Assembly (NCBI GenBank): GCA_903863375.1
Contig: CAIPBT010000005.1
Span: 1-57,277, forward strand
From: an uncultured Ferrovum sp.
GTDB taxonomy: Bacteria > Pseudomonadota > Gammaproteobacteria > Burkholderiales > Ferrovaceae
Length of the DNA stretch: 57,277 nucleotides
Direction: 5' to 3'
Part shown: piece by piece, positions 16,156 through 25,478 of the stretch
How the letters are laid out: each line of letters begins with the position of its first letter
How positions within the stretch are numbered: the first letter of the stretch is position 1
The notes under the pieces: generated by a model
The model's input: only the letters and a program-made list of their open reading frames with translations
The model's database searches: none
Told to the model about the DNA's origin: nothing
Position numbers and translations under genes: made by a program

Positions 16156-17232
16156 ATGGTGGGAACCCTCACCCTGCTGGCCGCTTTCGCGTGGCTATGG
16201 ATGAACAAGCGCACCGCTCTGCAGGTCATGCAGGCGTCGGTAGAAGCCGCGCGGCGGAAGGCGGCGGTCGATGCCCGCCAGGAGGTGCAGGCGACGGTGC
16301 AGGCGATCCACGAAAACACCCTGCGCGCAGCACAGTTGTGGAGCAGCCAGATCCAGACCGCCCAGGAACAGAGCACCGCTTCCGTCAACGAAATCACGCG
16401 GCGCTTTTCCGATGTGGTGCAGGAGCTGGGCGCGAGCCGGCAGGCCCGTGCGAAGACCGGCAGCGGTGGCGATGTCGCCACCATGCTGCAGGACAACCGC
16501 ACCGGGCTGCGTGAGGTGCTGGAAAGCCTGCGCGAATCCTTTCAGCGGCGCACCGCCACGCTCGAAAAGGTGCAGGAACTGGGCACCTTCACGGGCGAAC
16601 TGGAGCGCATGGCACTGGACGTGCGCAAGATTGCCGAACAGACCAACCTGCTCGCCCTGAATGCCGCCATCGAGGCCGCGCGTGCTGGGGAAGCCGGCCG
16701 CGGTTTTGCGGTGGTGGCCGATGAAGTGCGCAAGCTGTCGGCCCTGTCGGGTGAGACCGGGCGCAACATCAATGAACGTGTCGGTGCCATCCGCACCTGC
16801 GTGGCTGCCACCCTGCAGGAAGTCGACCGCTCCGCCAGCGAAGACAGCACCTGGCTCGAGCAATCTGAACAGAACCTGCTCACGGCCCTAGCGGGCGTGC
16901 GGGCCGTCACGGGCGAAGTCACGATAACCAACGCACGCCTGGAAGAAGAAGCCGAACGCGTGCGCAGCCATATCGAAAACCTGCTGGTGGAACTGCAGTT
17001 CCAGGACCGGGTGAGCCAGATTCTGGGGCATGTCAACAGCGGCGTCCTGGGCCTGGTGACCATCGCCCAGGGCGCCAGCGCCCGCAACGACATCGCGTTG
17101 CCAGACTATGCACCGCTGTTTGACGACATGCAGCGCAGCTACACCACGGCAGAAGAGCGTAACAACTTCCATCACGGCCGCAGCGGCCCTGCCGTCGCCG
17201 CCCCCGCCAACGACGACATCACGTTTTTCTGA
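16156..17232 (+). CDS. Methyl-accepting chemotaxis protein, apparently frameshifted near its 5' end
   Basis: Chemoreceptor lacking a periplasmic sensing domain. The frame from 16156 encodes a membrane helix ([16 protein letters not shown]), a coiled coil and the signalling hairpin [37 protein letters not shown], ending in DDITFF. The natural start seems to be ATG 16038 in another frame ([24 protein letters not shown]). Deleting one base near 16111 would join the two into a protein with a two-helix membrane hairpin ([20 protein letters not shown], then the helix above). With only the 16156 start there is no convincing ribosome-binding site. So this is either a real frameshift, a sequence error in ggggt, or a shorter product. 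It is the first gene of the chemotaxis operon. Confidence 0.85.
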   Translation: MVGTLTLLAAFAWLWMNKRTALQVMQASVEAARRKAAVDARQEVQATVQAIHENTLRAAQLWSSQIQTAQEQSTASVNEITRRFSDVVQELGASRQARAKTGSGGDVATMLQDNRTGLREVLESLRESFQRRTATLEKVQELGTFTGELERMALDVRKIAEQTNLLALNAAIEAARAGEAGRGFAVVADEVRKLSALSGETGRNINERVGAIRTCVAATLQEVDRSASEDSTWLEQSEQNLLTALAGVRAVTGEVTITNARLEEEAERVRSHIENLLVELQFQDRVSQILGHVNSGVLGLVTIAQGASARNDIALPDYAPLFDDMQRSYTTAEERNNFHHGRSGPAVAAPANDDITFF

Positions 17233-17247
17233 GGACCCCACCCCATC

Positions 17248-17616
17248 ATGGCCAAATCAATTTTAGTGGTTGATGACTCTGCCTCCCTGCGACAAGTGGT
17301 CAAGATTGCCCTGACCGGCGCTGGGTATGACGTGATCGAAGCCGAAGATGGCGAAGATGCCCTTAAGAAACTGGATGGCCGCAAGGTGCATCTGGTGGTG
17401 AGCGACGTCAACATGCCCGTGATGGATGGCATCACCTTCGTCAAGCGCATGAAGCTGCTGCCCAGCTATCGGTTCACGCCGGTGATCATGCTGACCACCG
17501 AATCCCAGGAGGGCAAAAAGCTCGAAGGTCAGGCGGCGGGTGCCAAGGCCTGGGTGGTGAAGCCTTTCAAACCGGAACAGATGCTGGCTGCCGTCGCCAA
17601 ACTGATCTTACCCTGA
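17248..17616 (+). CDS. cheY: Chemotaxis response regulator CheY
   Basis: Single-domain receiver (122 aa) that, when phosphorylated by CheA, binds the flagellar switch. The acidic pocket is VVDDS (Asp9, Asp10), the phospho-acceptor is Asp53 in SDVNMPVMDG, the switch Thr is in IMLTTES and the invariant Lys in WVVKPFKPEQM. It lies 15 nt after the MCP and 9 nt before the STAS gene. It resembles the CheY found in operons encoding CheA, CheW, CheR, CheD and CheB. No CheZ or CheC was seen in the window. Confidence 0.95.
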   Translation: MAKSILVVDDSASLRQVVKIALTGAGYDVIEAEDGEDALKKLDGRKVHLVVSDVNMPVMDGITFVKRMKLLPSYRFTPVIMLTTESQEGKKLEGQAAGAKAWVVKPFKPEQMLAAVAKLILP

Positions 17617-17625
17617 GTCGACACC

Positions 17626-17988
17626 ATGCCAATCGCACGCATGCCCGACCGGGCCCTCTGGACCCTGCCAGCGGAGTTCAACATCTATCAGGTGGCGCAG
17701 CTCAAGCTGGAACTGCAGGACGCCCTGGCGCATGACATGCCGCTGGACTGCAATCTGGCGGCGGTGGAAGACATCGATACCGCCGGCGTGCAGCTGCTGC
17801 TGGCCGCCCGCGCCGCGTGTAGCGGTCGCGCCCTCGGCTTTCGGCTGACCGCCCATGCGCCAGCATCACTCGAGGCGCTGCAGGTACTGGGCCTGGATCC
17901 AGCCACGCTGGACGACGCGTGGCCGACAACCGACGCCAGCGCGCCCCCGGATGCGACAGCGGCCGCGGTCAAGCAGGAGGCGGCATGA
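17626..17988 (+). CDS. STAS-domain protein in the chemotaxis operon
   Basis: A 120-residue STAS (sulfate transporter/anti-sigma-antagonist) domain protein. The core is LPAEFNIYQVAQLKLELQDAL, then DCNLAAVEDIDTAGVQLLLAARAA. The usual phosphorylatable Ser of SpoIIAA-type proteins (D-S/T-x-G) is represented by Thr in DIDTAGV. The C-terminal 25 residues are low-complexity. It overlaps cheA by 4 nt (ATGA), so it is expected at equal amounts with CheA. Its job in chemotaxis is not known; STAS genes occur at this place in several proteobacterial che operons. Confidence 0.85.
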   Translation: MPIARMPDRALWTLPAEFNIYQVAQLKLELQDALAHDMPLDCNLAAVEDIDTAGVQLLLAARAACSGRALGFRLTAHAPASLEALQVLGLDPATLDDAWPTTDASAPPDATAAAVKQEAA

Positions 17989-20129
17989 AACTCGATGACG
18001 CCCTGGCAACGTTCGACGAGGAAGCGCGCGAACTGCTGGAGGACATGGAGCTGCAACTACTGGCGATGGAAACCGGCGACGCCGGCAGCGAGGCCATCCA
18101 TGCCGTGTTTCGCGCTGCCCATACCATCAAGGGGTCGGGTGGCCTGTTTGGATTTGACGCCCTGGTCGGCTTCACTCATCACGTCGAGAGTCTGATCGAC
18201 CTGATGCGCGATGGTGGCTGTGCGGCCAGTCCGGCCCTGATCGGCCTGCTGTTGCGCTGTGGCGATCACATGGGATTCCTGTTGGCCGAAGCCCTCGGCA
18301 AACGCGGTCGCGAGGCGACCGACAGTGCACGCGAAGCCGATCTGGTGCACTCCCTCGAGCAGGCCATGGGCAAGAGTCCGGCGGTCGCGCCGACCCCTTC
18401 CGTCAGCAGTCCCCCAGAAGCCCCGGCGCATGCGCCGGCACGCAGCAGCCAAGGCGTCTGGCAGGTGGAGGTGCAATTTGGGGCGGACGTGTTCCGCAAT
18501 GGTCTGGACCCGCTTGGCTTCCTGCGGTATCTGGGCACCCTTGGCACCGTCTGCAGTGTGCATACCCGGCTACTGGCCGTGCCCCCGCTGGCCACGTTCA
18601 ATGCCGAGACCTGCCACCTGTCCTGCACGATTGCGATGACTGGTGAGCTCTCGGCAGAACGCATTGCCAGCGCCTTCGAATTCGTCCGCGACGACTGCAC
18701 CTTGCAGATCACCGCGCCCCGCGCCGAGGCGCCGGATTACCCAACGGGTGCCAACGATGCTACCCGGGCTGGTCAGGCCAGGCACGCCAGTGCCAACCTC
18801 GCTGAAGCGGCGGAACACGCCGCTGGTGACCCTGCCGGTCAGGTGGAGCACGCCGCTGTTGCGCCCGCCGACGGCGAGCACGGCGCGGAAGGCGTGCCGG
18901 AAGCCCGTGCGGGCCGTGAAGCGCGCACGGGCGAGAGCCGGTTCCTGCGGGTGGAGGCCGACAAACTTGACCTGTTGATCAATCTGATCGGCGAACTGGT
19001 GATCGCGGGGGCCTCCTGCAGTCTCGTGGCCCAGCGCGTGCGCAGCGCCGAAATGGTGGAAGCCACCTCGACCATCAGCACCCTGGTGGAATCGATCCGC
19101 GATACGGCCCTGAACTTGCGCATGGTGCAGATTGGTGCCACGTTCTCGCGCTTCCAGCGCGTGGTGCGTGACCTGAGTCAGGAACTGGGCAAGGAAATCG
19201 AGTTGCGCATCAGCGGTGCCGAGACCGAACTCGACAAATCGGTGGTCGAAAAAATCGGCGACCCGCTGATGCACCTGGTGCGCAACGCGCTGGATCATGG
19301 CATCGAATCGCCGGAAAAGCGTCTGGCCGCCGGCAAGCCCGTTACGGGCGTGCTGCAGCTGCATGCCTACCATGAGTCGGGCAGCATCGTGATCGAGGTT
19401 GGCGACGACGGTGGTGGTCTCAACACCGAGCGCATTCAGGCCAAGGCGGTTGAGCGCGGCCTGATCAGCGAGGGCGCAAACCTAAGCGAGCGCGAAATTC
19501 ACAAGCTGATCTTCGAACCGGGGTTCTCGACGGCCGAGGCAGTGACCAATGTGTCTGGCCGTGGCGTGGGCATGGATGTGGTCCGCCGCAATATCGAGGG
19601 CCTGCGCGGCAGCATCGAAGTGGAAAGCCTGCGTGGCGTGGGCAGCACCATGCGCATCCGCCTGCCTCTGACCCTCGCCATCATCGATGGCTTCCTGGTC
19701 GGCGTGGCAGGCGACAGCTATGTGGTGCCGCTCAGCATGGTGGTGGAATGCCTGGAACTGCGCCCGGAAAACATTGAGGGCAATGGTGAGCGCAACTACG
19801 TGAACCTGCGGGGTGAGGTGCTGCCCTTTGTGCGCCTGCGCAGCCTGTTTGAAAAGGGCGGCGAGGCCGGACGACGTGAAAACATCGTGGTGGTGCGCTA
19901 TGCCGGCCGCTCGGCTGGTCTTGTCGTCGATGAGCTGCTGGGCGATTTCCAGACCGTCATCAAGCCGCTCGGGCGCCTGTTTGGGGCCGTACGCGGCATC
20001 AGCGGGTCGACCATTCTGGGCAGTGGGGATGTTGCCCTGATCCTCGATGTGCCTTCCCTGATCCAACTGGCAGCAGACCGGGAAACTGCCGCAACCCATG
20101 CGGCACTTGCCGCCCCCGGCCGTTCGTAA
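17985..20129 (+). CDS. cheA: Chemotaxis histidine kinase CheA
   Basis: Cytoplasmic chemotaxis kinase (714 aa). Domain order: HPt (phospho-acceptor His46 in [14 protein letters not shown]), a second region around residues 160-250 of unclear fold, an Ala/Glu/His-rich linker (about 250-315) of low complexity, the dimerisation helices ([19 protein letters not shown]), the HATPase domain with [23 protein letters not shown] and [13 protein letters not shown], and the C-terminal CheW-like domain ([24 protein letters not shown]). The ATG at 17985 has GGAGG upstream and overlaps the STAS stop. It donates phosphate to CheY and CheB. The region between HPt and dimer domain is longer and less conserved than in E. 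coli. Confidence 0.96.
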   Translation: MKLDDALATFDEEARELLEDMELQLLAMETGDAGSEAIHAVFRAAHTIKGSGGLFGFDALVGFTHHVESLIDLMRDGGCAASPALIGLLLRCGDHMGFLLAEALGKRGREATDSAREADLVHSLEQAMGKSPAVAPTPSVSSPPEAPAHAPARSSQGVWQVEVQFGADVFRNGLDPLGFLRYLGTLGTVCSVHTRLLAVPPLATFNAETCHLSCTIAMTGELSAERIASAFEFVRDDCTLQITAPRAEAPDYPTGANDATRAGQARHASANLAEAAEHAAGDPAGQVEHAAVAPADGEHGAEGVPEARAGREARTGESRFLRVEADKLDLLINLIGELVIAGASCSLVAQRVRSAEMVEATSTISTLVESIRDTALNLRMVQIGATFSRFQRVVRDLSQELGKEIELRISGAETELDKSVVEKIGDPLMHLVRNALDHGIESPEKRLAAGKPVTGVLQLHAYHESGSIVIEVGDDGGGLNTERIQAKAVERGLISEGANLSEREIHKLIFEPGFSTAEAVTNVSGRGVGMDVVRRNIEGLRGSIEVESLRGVGSTMRIRLPLTLAIIDGFLVGVAGDSYVVPLSMVVECLELRPENIEGNGERNYVNLRGEVLPFVRLRSLFEKGGEAGRRENIVVVRYAGRSAGLVVDELLGDFQTVIKPLGRLFGAVRGISGSTILGSGDVALILDVPSLIQLAADRETAATHAALAAPGRS

Positions 20130-20160
20130 CTCTTATCTACTTTTGCTTCAAGGAACCGTC

Positions 20161-22287
20161 ATGTCGCTTTTTAACTGGAATGCCGAACAGAAAGAAACCC
20201 AGCGCCTGCTCGACGCCCTTCTCGCCATGGAGAAGAAGCACGATCAGGGCTGGATCGACGAGACCATCAACGCCGACAGTTTCCAGGGCGTCCACGCCCA
20301 GCTGGCACGCCACATCAATAGCCTGGTGGGAAGCCACATTGCCGTGAAGATGCAGGTGGTCGACACGGTGACCGAATACGGCCATGGCAACTTCGAGCGC
20401 CGGATGGAAAAGCTGCCGGGCAAAAAGCAGGTCATCAGCGATGCCATCGAGGGCGTGCGGGTTGGCCTGAAGGAAGGCGCCGAGCACCAACGCCAGACGC
20501 TCGACACCCTTGCCCTGTTTGGCAAGGAGCAGGCGTTGATGAGCCAGCGTCACCGCGAAGGCGCCATCGACCACAAGATGGATGCCGACAAATTCACCGG
20601 TTCGTATCGTGAGATGGCCATGTCGATCAACGACCTGGTGCAGTCGCATATCGACATAAAAATGGAAGTGGTTGATACCGCCCTGCGTTTCGCCGACGGC
20701 GATTTCAGCATTCCGATGTCACGCCTGCCGGGCCTGAAGGCCAAGATCACTGCCGCCATGGACAAGGTGCAGGCCGGTCTCGAAAAGGCGGCTGCGGATC
20801 TGCGCTACAACACCGGCATCCGCATGGCGCTCGACAACTGCAACACCAACGTGATGCTGGCCGACGCCGGCCGCAACATCTCGTACATGAACAAGGCGGT
20901 GTTGGGAATGTTCCAGCGCGCCGAGCCGGAAATCCGGCGTGCCTTGCCGAATTTTGATGCCAACAAGCTGCTGGGCACCAACATCGACGGCTTCCACAAG
21001 AATGCAGCGATGCAGGCCACGATGCTGGCTGAACTGCGCGGCGTACACCGCGGCAAGATAGCGCTGGGTGGGCGGACGTTCCAGCTGATTGCCTCGCCCA
21101 TTTTCGGTTCGGCCGGCGAACGCCTTGGCACGGTGGTGGAGTGGAACGACAAGACCGACGAACTGGTGATGGAGCAGGAAATCCAGTCCATGGTGAAGGC
21201 GGCTGCCAACGGCGACTTTTCGCTGCGCATGAACGTCGATAACAAGGAGGGCCTGGTCAAGAACCTCGGCACCGGCATGAACGAATTGATGGAGCGCAGC
21301 TCGGTTGGTCTGGCCGAAGTCGTGCGGGTGCTGGCAGCGCTGGCGCGGGGCGACCTGTCGGAAAAGATCACCAATTCCTACGACGGTACCTTCGGCGAGC
21401 TGAAGGATGCCTGCAACACGACGGTCGAGAAACTCTCCGAAATCATCGCCGAAGTCCGCTCGACAGCCGATGCCCTGACCACCGCCTCGGGAGAAGTCAG
21501 CTCGACCGCCCAATCGCTGAGCCAAGCCGCCTCCACCCAGGCTGCCAGCGTCGAAAAGACCAGCGCCTCGGTCGAGGAAATGAATGCCTCGATCAGCCAG
21601 AACACCGAAAACGCCAAGGTGACCGATTCGATGGCCTCGAAAGCAGCCACCGAAGCCAACCAGGGCGGTGAAGCCGTGCGCCAGACCGTGGCGGCCATGA
21701 AGCAGATCGCCAACCGGATTGGTATCATCGATGATATCGCCTACCAGACCAACCTGTTGGCCCTGAACGCTGCCATCGAGGCAGCGCGTGCTGGGGAACA
21801 CGGCAAGGGCTTTGCCGTGGTGGCCACTGAAGTGCGCAAGCTGGCCGAGCGCAGCCAGGTGGCTGCGCAGGAAATCAGCGAACTGGCCGGCAGCAGCGTG
21901 GGGCTGGCTGAGAAGGCTGGCCGTCTGCTCGACGAGATCGTGCCGAGCATCAACAAGACTTCCGACCTGGTACAGGAAATCACGGCGGCTTCGCAGGAGC
22001 AGTCTGCCGGGGCAGGCCAGATCACGACCGCCATGGACCAGCTAAACCGGATCACCCAACAGAATGCCTCGGCGTCGGAAGAACTGGCGGCCACCGCCGA
22101 AGAAATGAATGGTCAGACGCAGCAGCTGATCGAGGTGATGTCGTTCTTCAGTCTTGCCCAGACTGGCACGGACGGCGCTGGGTACGGCGTGCGCGCCCCG
22201 AACGGCAATCATGCTCGCCGGCACGCGCCGACAGGCAGCCGGGGGGCTTCCGCCGCCACGGATTCAAATGAATTCGTCCGCTTCTGA
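20161..22287 (+). CDS. Soluble PAS-containing methyl-accepting chemotaxis protein
   Basis: A 708-residue chemoreceptor without signal peptide or membrane helix, so it is cytoplasmic. Two homologous N-terminal segments (about 30-105 and 132-210) share INxLV-SHIxxKMxVVDT...G-F...LPG-K, a HAMP-like duplication. A PAS-type domain follows (about 220-330: [20 protein letters not shown]). Then come HAMP segments and the signalling hairpin [39 protein letters not shown] (split here only by eye). It ends in EFVRF, a candidate tail for CheR/CheB docking. The ATG at 20161 has AAGGA upstream. It probably senses an internal cue such as redox state or a small ligand; no haem ligand could be assigned. Confidence 0.93.
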   Translation: MSLFNWNAEQKETQRLLDALLAMEKKHDQGWIDETINADSFQGVHAQLARHINSLVGSHIAVKMQVVDTVTEYGHGNFERRMEKLPGKKQVISDAIEGVRVGLKEGAEHQRQTLDTLALFGKEQALMSQRHREGAIDHKMDADKFTGSYREMAMSINDLVQSHIDIKMEVVDTALRFADGDFSIPMSRLPGLKAKITAAMDKVQAGLEKAAADLRYNTGIRMALDNCNTNVMLADAGRNISYMNKAVLGMFQRAEPEIRRALPNFDANKLLGTNIDGFHKNAAMQATMLAELRGVHRGKIALGGRTFQLIASPIFGSAGERLGTVVEWNDKTDELVMEQEIQSMVKAAANGDFSLRMNVDNKEGLVKNLGTGMNELMERSSVGLAEVVRVLAALARGDLSEKITNSYDGTFGELKDACNTTVEKLSEIIAEVRSTADALTTASGEVSSTAQSLSQAASTQAASVEKTSASVEEMNASISQNTENAKVTDSMASKAATEANQGGEAVRQTVAAMKQIANRIGIIDDIAYQTNLLALNAAIEAARAGEHGKGFAVVATEVRKLAERSQVAAQEISELAGSSVGLAEKAGRLLDEIVPSINKTSDLVQEITAASQEQSAGAGQITTAMDQLNRITQQNASASEELAATAEEMNGQTQQLIEVMSFFSLAQTGTDGAGYGVRAPNGNHARRHAPTGSRGASAATDSNEFVRF

Positions 22288-22304
22288 AGCGCGAGGAGTC
22301 CGTC

Positions 22305-22883
22305 ATGAGCGCAAGTAACAGCGCCTGGCAGCAGGCCAAGGCAAACCAGGCGGCGACCGCTGCGGCGGCCGCTGCCAGCGAACGCCAGCAATACCTGACC
22401 TTTTCCCTGTCGGGCGAGACCTTCGGGATGAATATCCTGACGATCAAGGAGATCATCGAGTATGGTCAGCTGACCGAAGTGCCGATGATGCCCGCCTTCA
22501 TCCAGGGGGTGATCAACCTGCGTGGCAGCGTCGTGCCGGTGATCAATCTGGCCGTGCGCTTCGGCAAAGCGGAAGTGCCGGTTGGCAAGCGCACCTGCAT
22601 CGTGATCATCGAAGCCGGTACGGAAGAAGAGCCCCAGGACATCGGGGTGGTGGTGGACACCGTCAACGCCGTGCTCGAAATCGCCGCTGCCGACATCGAG
22701 CCACCGCCGTCCTTCGGGGCACGCATGCGCACCGAGTTCATCGCCGGCATGGCCAAGGTTGACCAGCGTTTCGTGATCCTCGTCAATGTGCAGCGGGTTT
22801 TGTCGATTGACGACATGGCCACCCTGGGTACCCTCACCGAGGCGGCCCTGGACGCAGGCACCGGCGCCGGGGGGCTAAACTGA
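22305..22883 (+). CDS. cheW: Chemotaxis coupling protein CheW
   Basis: Adaptor (192 aa) that links MCPs with CheA. After an Ala-rich N-terminal tail of about 25 residues, the CheW fold runs from QYLTFSLSGETFGMNILTIKEII through VPMMPAFIQGVINLRGSVVPVINLAVRFG (the receptor-binding strand pair) to VDTVNAVLEIAAADIEPPP. It is longer than E. coli CheW because of the N-terminal extension and a C-terminal tail. ATG at 22305 has GAGGAG upstream. The stop overlaps the first codon of the likely CheR start. Confidence 0.96.
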   Translation: MSASNSAWQQAKANQAATAAAAAASERQQYLTFSLSGETFGMNILTIKEIIEYGQLTEVPMMPAFIQGVINLRGSVVPVINLAVRFGKAEVPVGKRTCIVIIEAGTEEEPQDIGVVVDTVNAVLEIAAADIEPPPSFGARMRTEFIAGMAKVDQRFVILVNVQRVLSIDDMATLGTLTEAALDAGTGAGGLN

Positions 22884-23719
22884 ATACGGTTACCGAGCCG
22901 CAGGGGTTCATCAGCGACCGGGAATTTGCGGCATTTCAGAAGCTGATCAAACAACTGGCCGGCATCCATCTGTCGGATGCCAAGAAGCAATTGGTGTTTG
23001 GCCGCCTGCGTACCCGGGTGCGCCAGCTCGGGCTGGGCTCCTTCGAGGCCTATCTCGAGCTGGTCACCTCGGGCCGGCAGCCGGACGAGCGGCAGATGGT
23101 AGTGGACCTGCTCACCACCAACGAAACCTATTTTTTCCGCGAGCCCCGGCATTTCGACCTGCTCGCCGGCGAGATACTCAGCGGGCGTCCGCGCGGGCGT
23201 GCCTTCCGCGTCTGGAGTGCCGCCAGCTCCAGTGGTGAAGAGGCCTACAGCATGGCCATGGTGCTCGCCGACAAGATCGGCCTGGGCGTACAGCAGGCCT
23301 GGGAAGTGGTCGGCTCGGACATCTCGAAACGGGTGCTGGAACGTGCCCGCGGCGGCCATTACCCGATGCAGCGCATCGAGGGCATTCCGCGCGCCTATTT
23401 GCAAGAATACTGTCTGAAGGGCACCGGGCCGCAGGAGGGCACCATGCTGATCGACGCACCGATACGCGGGCGCGTCTCCTTCCGGCAGGTCAACCTGAAC
23501 GAAACGCTGCCGCCAGACCTGGGGCTGTTTGATGTGATTTTCCTGCGCAACATGCTGATCTATTTCCAGAACGACACCAAGACCGAGATCGTGCGCCGGG
23601 TGCTCGGTGCCCTGCAGCCGAACGGCTGGCTGGTGGTCGGGCATTCGGAAAGCCTGAAGGGCTTCCACCCACGCCTGATGCAACATTCCCCCTCGGTCTA
23701 TCGCTTGCTGCCACGATGA
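22880..23719 (+). CDS. cheR: MCP methyltransferase CheR with non-standard start
   Basis: S-adenosylmethionine-dependent methyltransferase (279 aa) that methylates receptor glutamates. The N-terminal helical domain begins MNTVTEPQGFISDREFAAFQKL, and the catalytic part has NETYFFREPRHFDLL, VWSAASSSGEEAYSMAM (SAM loop) and NLNETLPPDLGLFDVIFLRNMLIYF. No ATG, GTG or TTG in this frame exists upstream of 22991, and a start there would remove the N-terminal domain. The frame instead points to CTG at 22880, overlapping the CheW stop (CTGA) with a G-rich stretch ahead. Either CTG is used or one base has changed. It overlaps cheD by 4 nt. Confidence 0.88.
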   Translation: MNTVTEPQGFISDREFAAFQKLIKQLAGIHLSDAKKQLVFGRLRTRVRQLGLGSFEAYLELVTSGRQPDERQMVVDLLTTNETYFFREPRHFDLLAGEILSGRPRGRAFRVWSAASSSGEEAYSMAMVLADKIGLGVQQAWEVVGSDISKRVLERARGGHYPMQRIEGIPRAYLQEYCLKGTGPQEGTMLIDAPIRGRVSFRQVNLNETLPPDLGLFDVIFLRNMLIYFQNDTKTEIVRRVLGALQPNGWLVVGHSESLKGFHPRLMQHSPSVYRLLPR

Positions 23720-24270
23720 TGGAAGACCGCGCCCCAGAAGATTTCATGGAGATCTTTCTCCAGCCGGGGGAGTGCTTTTTTGCCGATGCCGATACCCGGC
23801 TGCGCACCCTGTTGGGTTCGTGCGTGGCCATTACCATGTGGCATCCCAAACGCAAGCTCGGAGGCATGTGTCACTACCTGCTGCCCACCCGCATGGACGG
23901 CCATGAACCGGCCCTGGAAGGCCGCTACGGCGACGAGGCGCTGTTCCTGTTGCTGCGTCAGGCGCGTCAGGCTGGCTGTCGGCCGAAGGACTTTCACTTC
24001 AAGATTTTTGGCGGAGCAGACATGTTTACCAAATTGAATGGCAGCCGCAGCCGACCAGCGCGCAGGGGCAATGATGCCGCCATTGGCCGGCGCAATATCG
24101 AACTGGCCCATGCCCTGCTGGAAGATCTGGGGGTGAAGCCACAGAGCGAAGATGTCGGCGGCATGTGTGCCCGGGCCATCATGCTCGACAACTGGAGCGG
24201 CGATGTCTGGGTACGCAGCACCTATGACACCTCGCTCGTTGCCAACCGCGACCTGTTGCTCACGGCATGA
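23716..24270 (+). CDS. cheD: Chemoreceptor glutamine deamidase CheD
   Basis: A 184-residue CheD that deamidates glutamine side chains of chemoreceptors. The catalytic Cys is in [13 protein letters not shown] and the catalytic His in [11 protein letters not shown]. The family segment [10 protein letters not shown] follows, then [17 protein letters not shown]. It begins at the ATG overlapping the cheR stop and ends overlapping the cheB start by 4 nt, forming a cheR-cheD-cheB translational chain. The usual partner CheC is not in the window. Confidence 0.95.
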   Translation: MMEDRAPEDFMEIFLQPGECFFADADTRLRTLLGSCVAITMWHPKRKLGGMCHYLLPTRMDGHEPALEGRYGDEALFLLLRQARQAGCRPKDFHFKIFGGADMFTKLNGSRSRPARRGNDAAIGRRNIELAHALLEDLGVKPQSEDVGGMCARAIMLDNWSGDVWVRSTYDTSLVANRDLLLTA

Positions 24271-25355
24271 ACCCAATCAAGGTATTGGTCGTTGACGACT
24301 CGGCCGTGGTGCGGCAGGTGATTTCTGGCATCCTCTCAGCCGATCCCGGCATCAAGGTGATCGGCACGGCGGCCGACCCCCTCTTCGCGATGGACAAGAT
24401 GAAGACGGACTGGCCGGACGTGATCACCCTGGATGTGGAAATGCCGCGGATGGACGGCATCTCCTTCCTGCGTAAGATCATGGCCGAGCGGCCCACTCCG
24501 GTGGTGATCTGTTCGACGCTGACCGAAAAAGGCGCCGAGACCACGCTGCAGGCCCTGTCCGCTGGTGCCGTCAGCATTGTCACCAAACCCAAGAGCGCGG
24601 TCCGCGCTTTTCTGGAAGATGCGTCAAGCGACCTAATCGCCCAAGTGAAGGCAGCCGCCCGGGTGCGTCTGTCGGCCATCCGTCCGCCGCTGATGATGCG
24701 CCCTGAGCAGGCGCGTCAGGGGCTGTCGCCCGCCATGCTGTCGCCCCAAATGGCGCCGTCCGCCGGGGCCGCCCTGGCCGAGACCACGCACCGGGTCGTG
24801 GCCATTGGTACGTCCACCGGCGGCACCCAGGCGCTGGAGCAGGTACTGTCGGCCTTGCCGCGCGTGTCACCGGGCATTGTCATCGTGCAACACATGCCAG
24901 AACGCATCACGGGCGCCTTCGCCCGCCGCCTCGACAGCCTCTGCGCCATCGAGGTGAAAGAAGCCGAGACCAATGACCGCGTGATGCCCGGACGGGCCCT
25001 GATCGCGCCGGGCGGGCGACACATGTCGCTGAAGCGCAGTGGTGCCCAGTACCATGTCGAAATCAGCGACGGGCCGCTGGTCAACCGTCACCGGCCGTCG
25101 GTAGACGTGCTGTTCCGTTCCGTTGCCAAATTCGCCGGCCGCAACGCAGTGGGCATCATCCTGACCGGCATGGGTGACGACGGGGCCGCCGGCTTGATGG
25201 AGATGCACGAAGCCGGCGCCGCCACGGTCGGGCAGGACGAGGCCAGCTGCATTGTCTACGGCATGCCACGCGAGGCTTTCCGGCGTGGCGCGGTGCAGAA
25301 GCAGCTGGCGCTGAGCGACATCGCCGCAGAAATCCAGCGCTACACCGCGATCTGA
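24267..25355 (+). CDS. cheB: Chemotaxis protein-glutamate methylesterase CheB
   Basis: Receiver-coupled methylesterase/deamidase (362 aa), last gene of the chemotaxis operon. The receiver has VVDDS and phospho-acceptor Asp56 in [11 protein letters not shown], with Lys in VTKPKSA. The linker (about 140-175) is followed by the esterase domain with the catalytic Ser in [10 protein letters not shown], His in [16 protein letters not shown] and Asp in [10 protein letters not shown]. CheA phosphorylation activates it; it removes methyl groups added by CheR. Start overlaps cheD. A strong terminator follows at 25396-25434. Confidence 0.97.
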   Translation: MNPIKVLVVDDSAVVRQVISGILSADPGIKVIGTAADPLFAMDKMKTDWPDVITLDVEMPRMDGISFLRKIMAERPTPVVICSTLTEKGAETTLQALSAGAVSIVTKPKSAVRAFLEDASSDLIAQVKAAARVRLSAIRPPLMMRPEQARQGLSPAMLSPQMAPSAGAALAETTHRVVAIGTSTGGTQALEQVLSALPRVSPGIVIVQHMPERITGAFARRLDSLCAIEVKEAETNDRVMPGRALIAPGGRHMSLKRSGAQYHVEISDGPLVNRHRPSVDVLFRSVAKFAGRNAVGIILTGMGDDGAAGLMEMHEAGAATVGQDEASCIVYGMPREAFRRGAVQKQLALSDIAAEIQRYTAI

Positions 25356-25395
25356 GGCGCCGCAGGCCGGCAGCAGGCCAGCAGCAGGTGCTCTC

Positions 25396-25434
25396 CAAGG
25401 AAAAAGGCCACGCAGAGCGTGGCCTTTTTCCTTG
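25396..25434. terminator. Strong bidirectional terminator after cheB
   Basis: Perfect 18-bp inverted repeat (25396-25413 with 25417-25434) around an AGA loop, with A5 in the left arm and T5 in the right arm. It lies 40 nt after cheB and 44 nt from the end of the convergent DUF5666 gene, so it can stop transcription from both sides. Confidence 0.9.
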
Positions 25435-25478
25435 CAAGGTCTGCCACCCCGCTATGAGGCGGCAAGACTTACCCTTGC

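Noticed and set aside
22991-23719. cheR starting at TTG 22991
   Set aside because: It would remove the N-terminal CheR domain that is plainly encoded upstream in the same frame.
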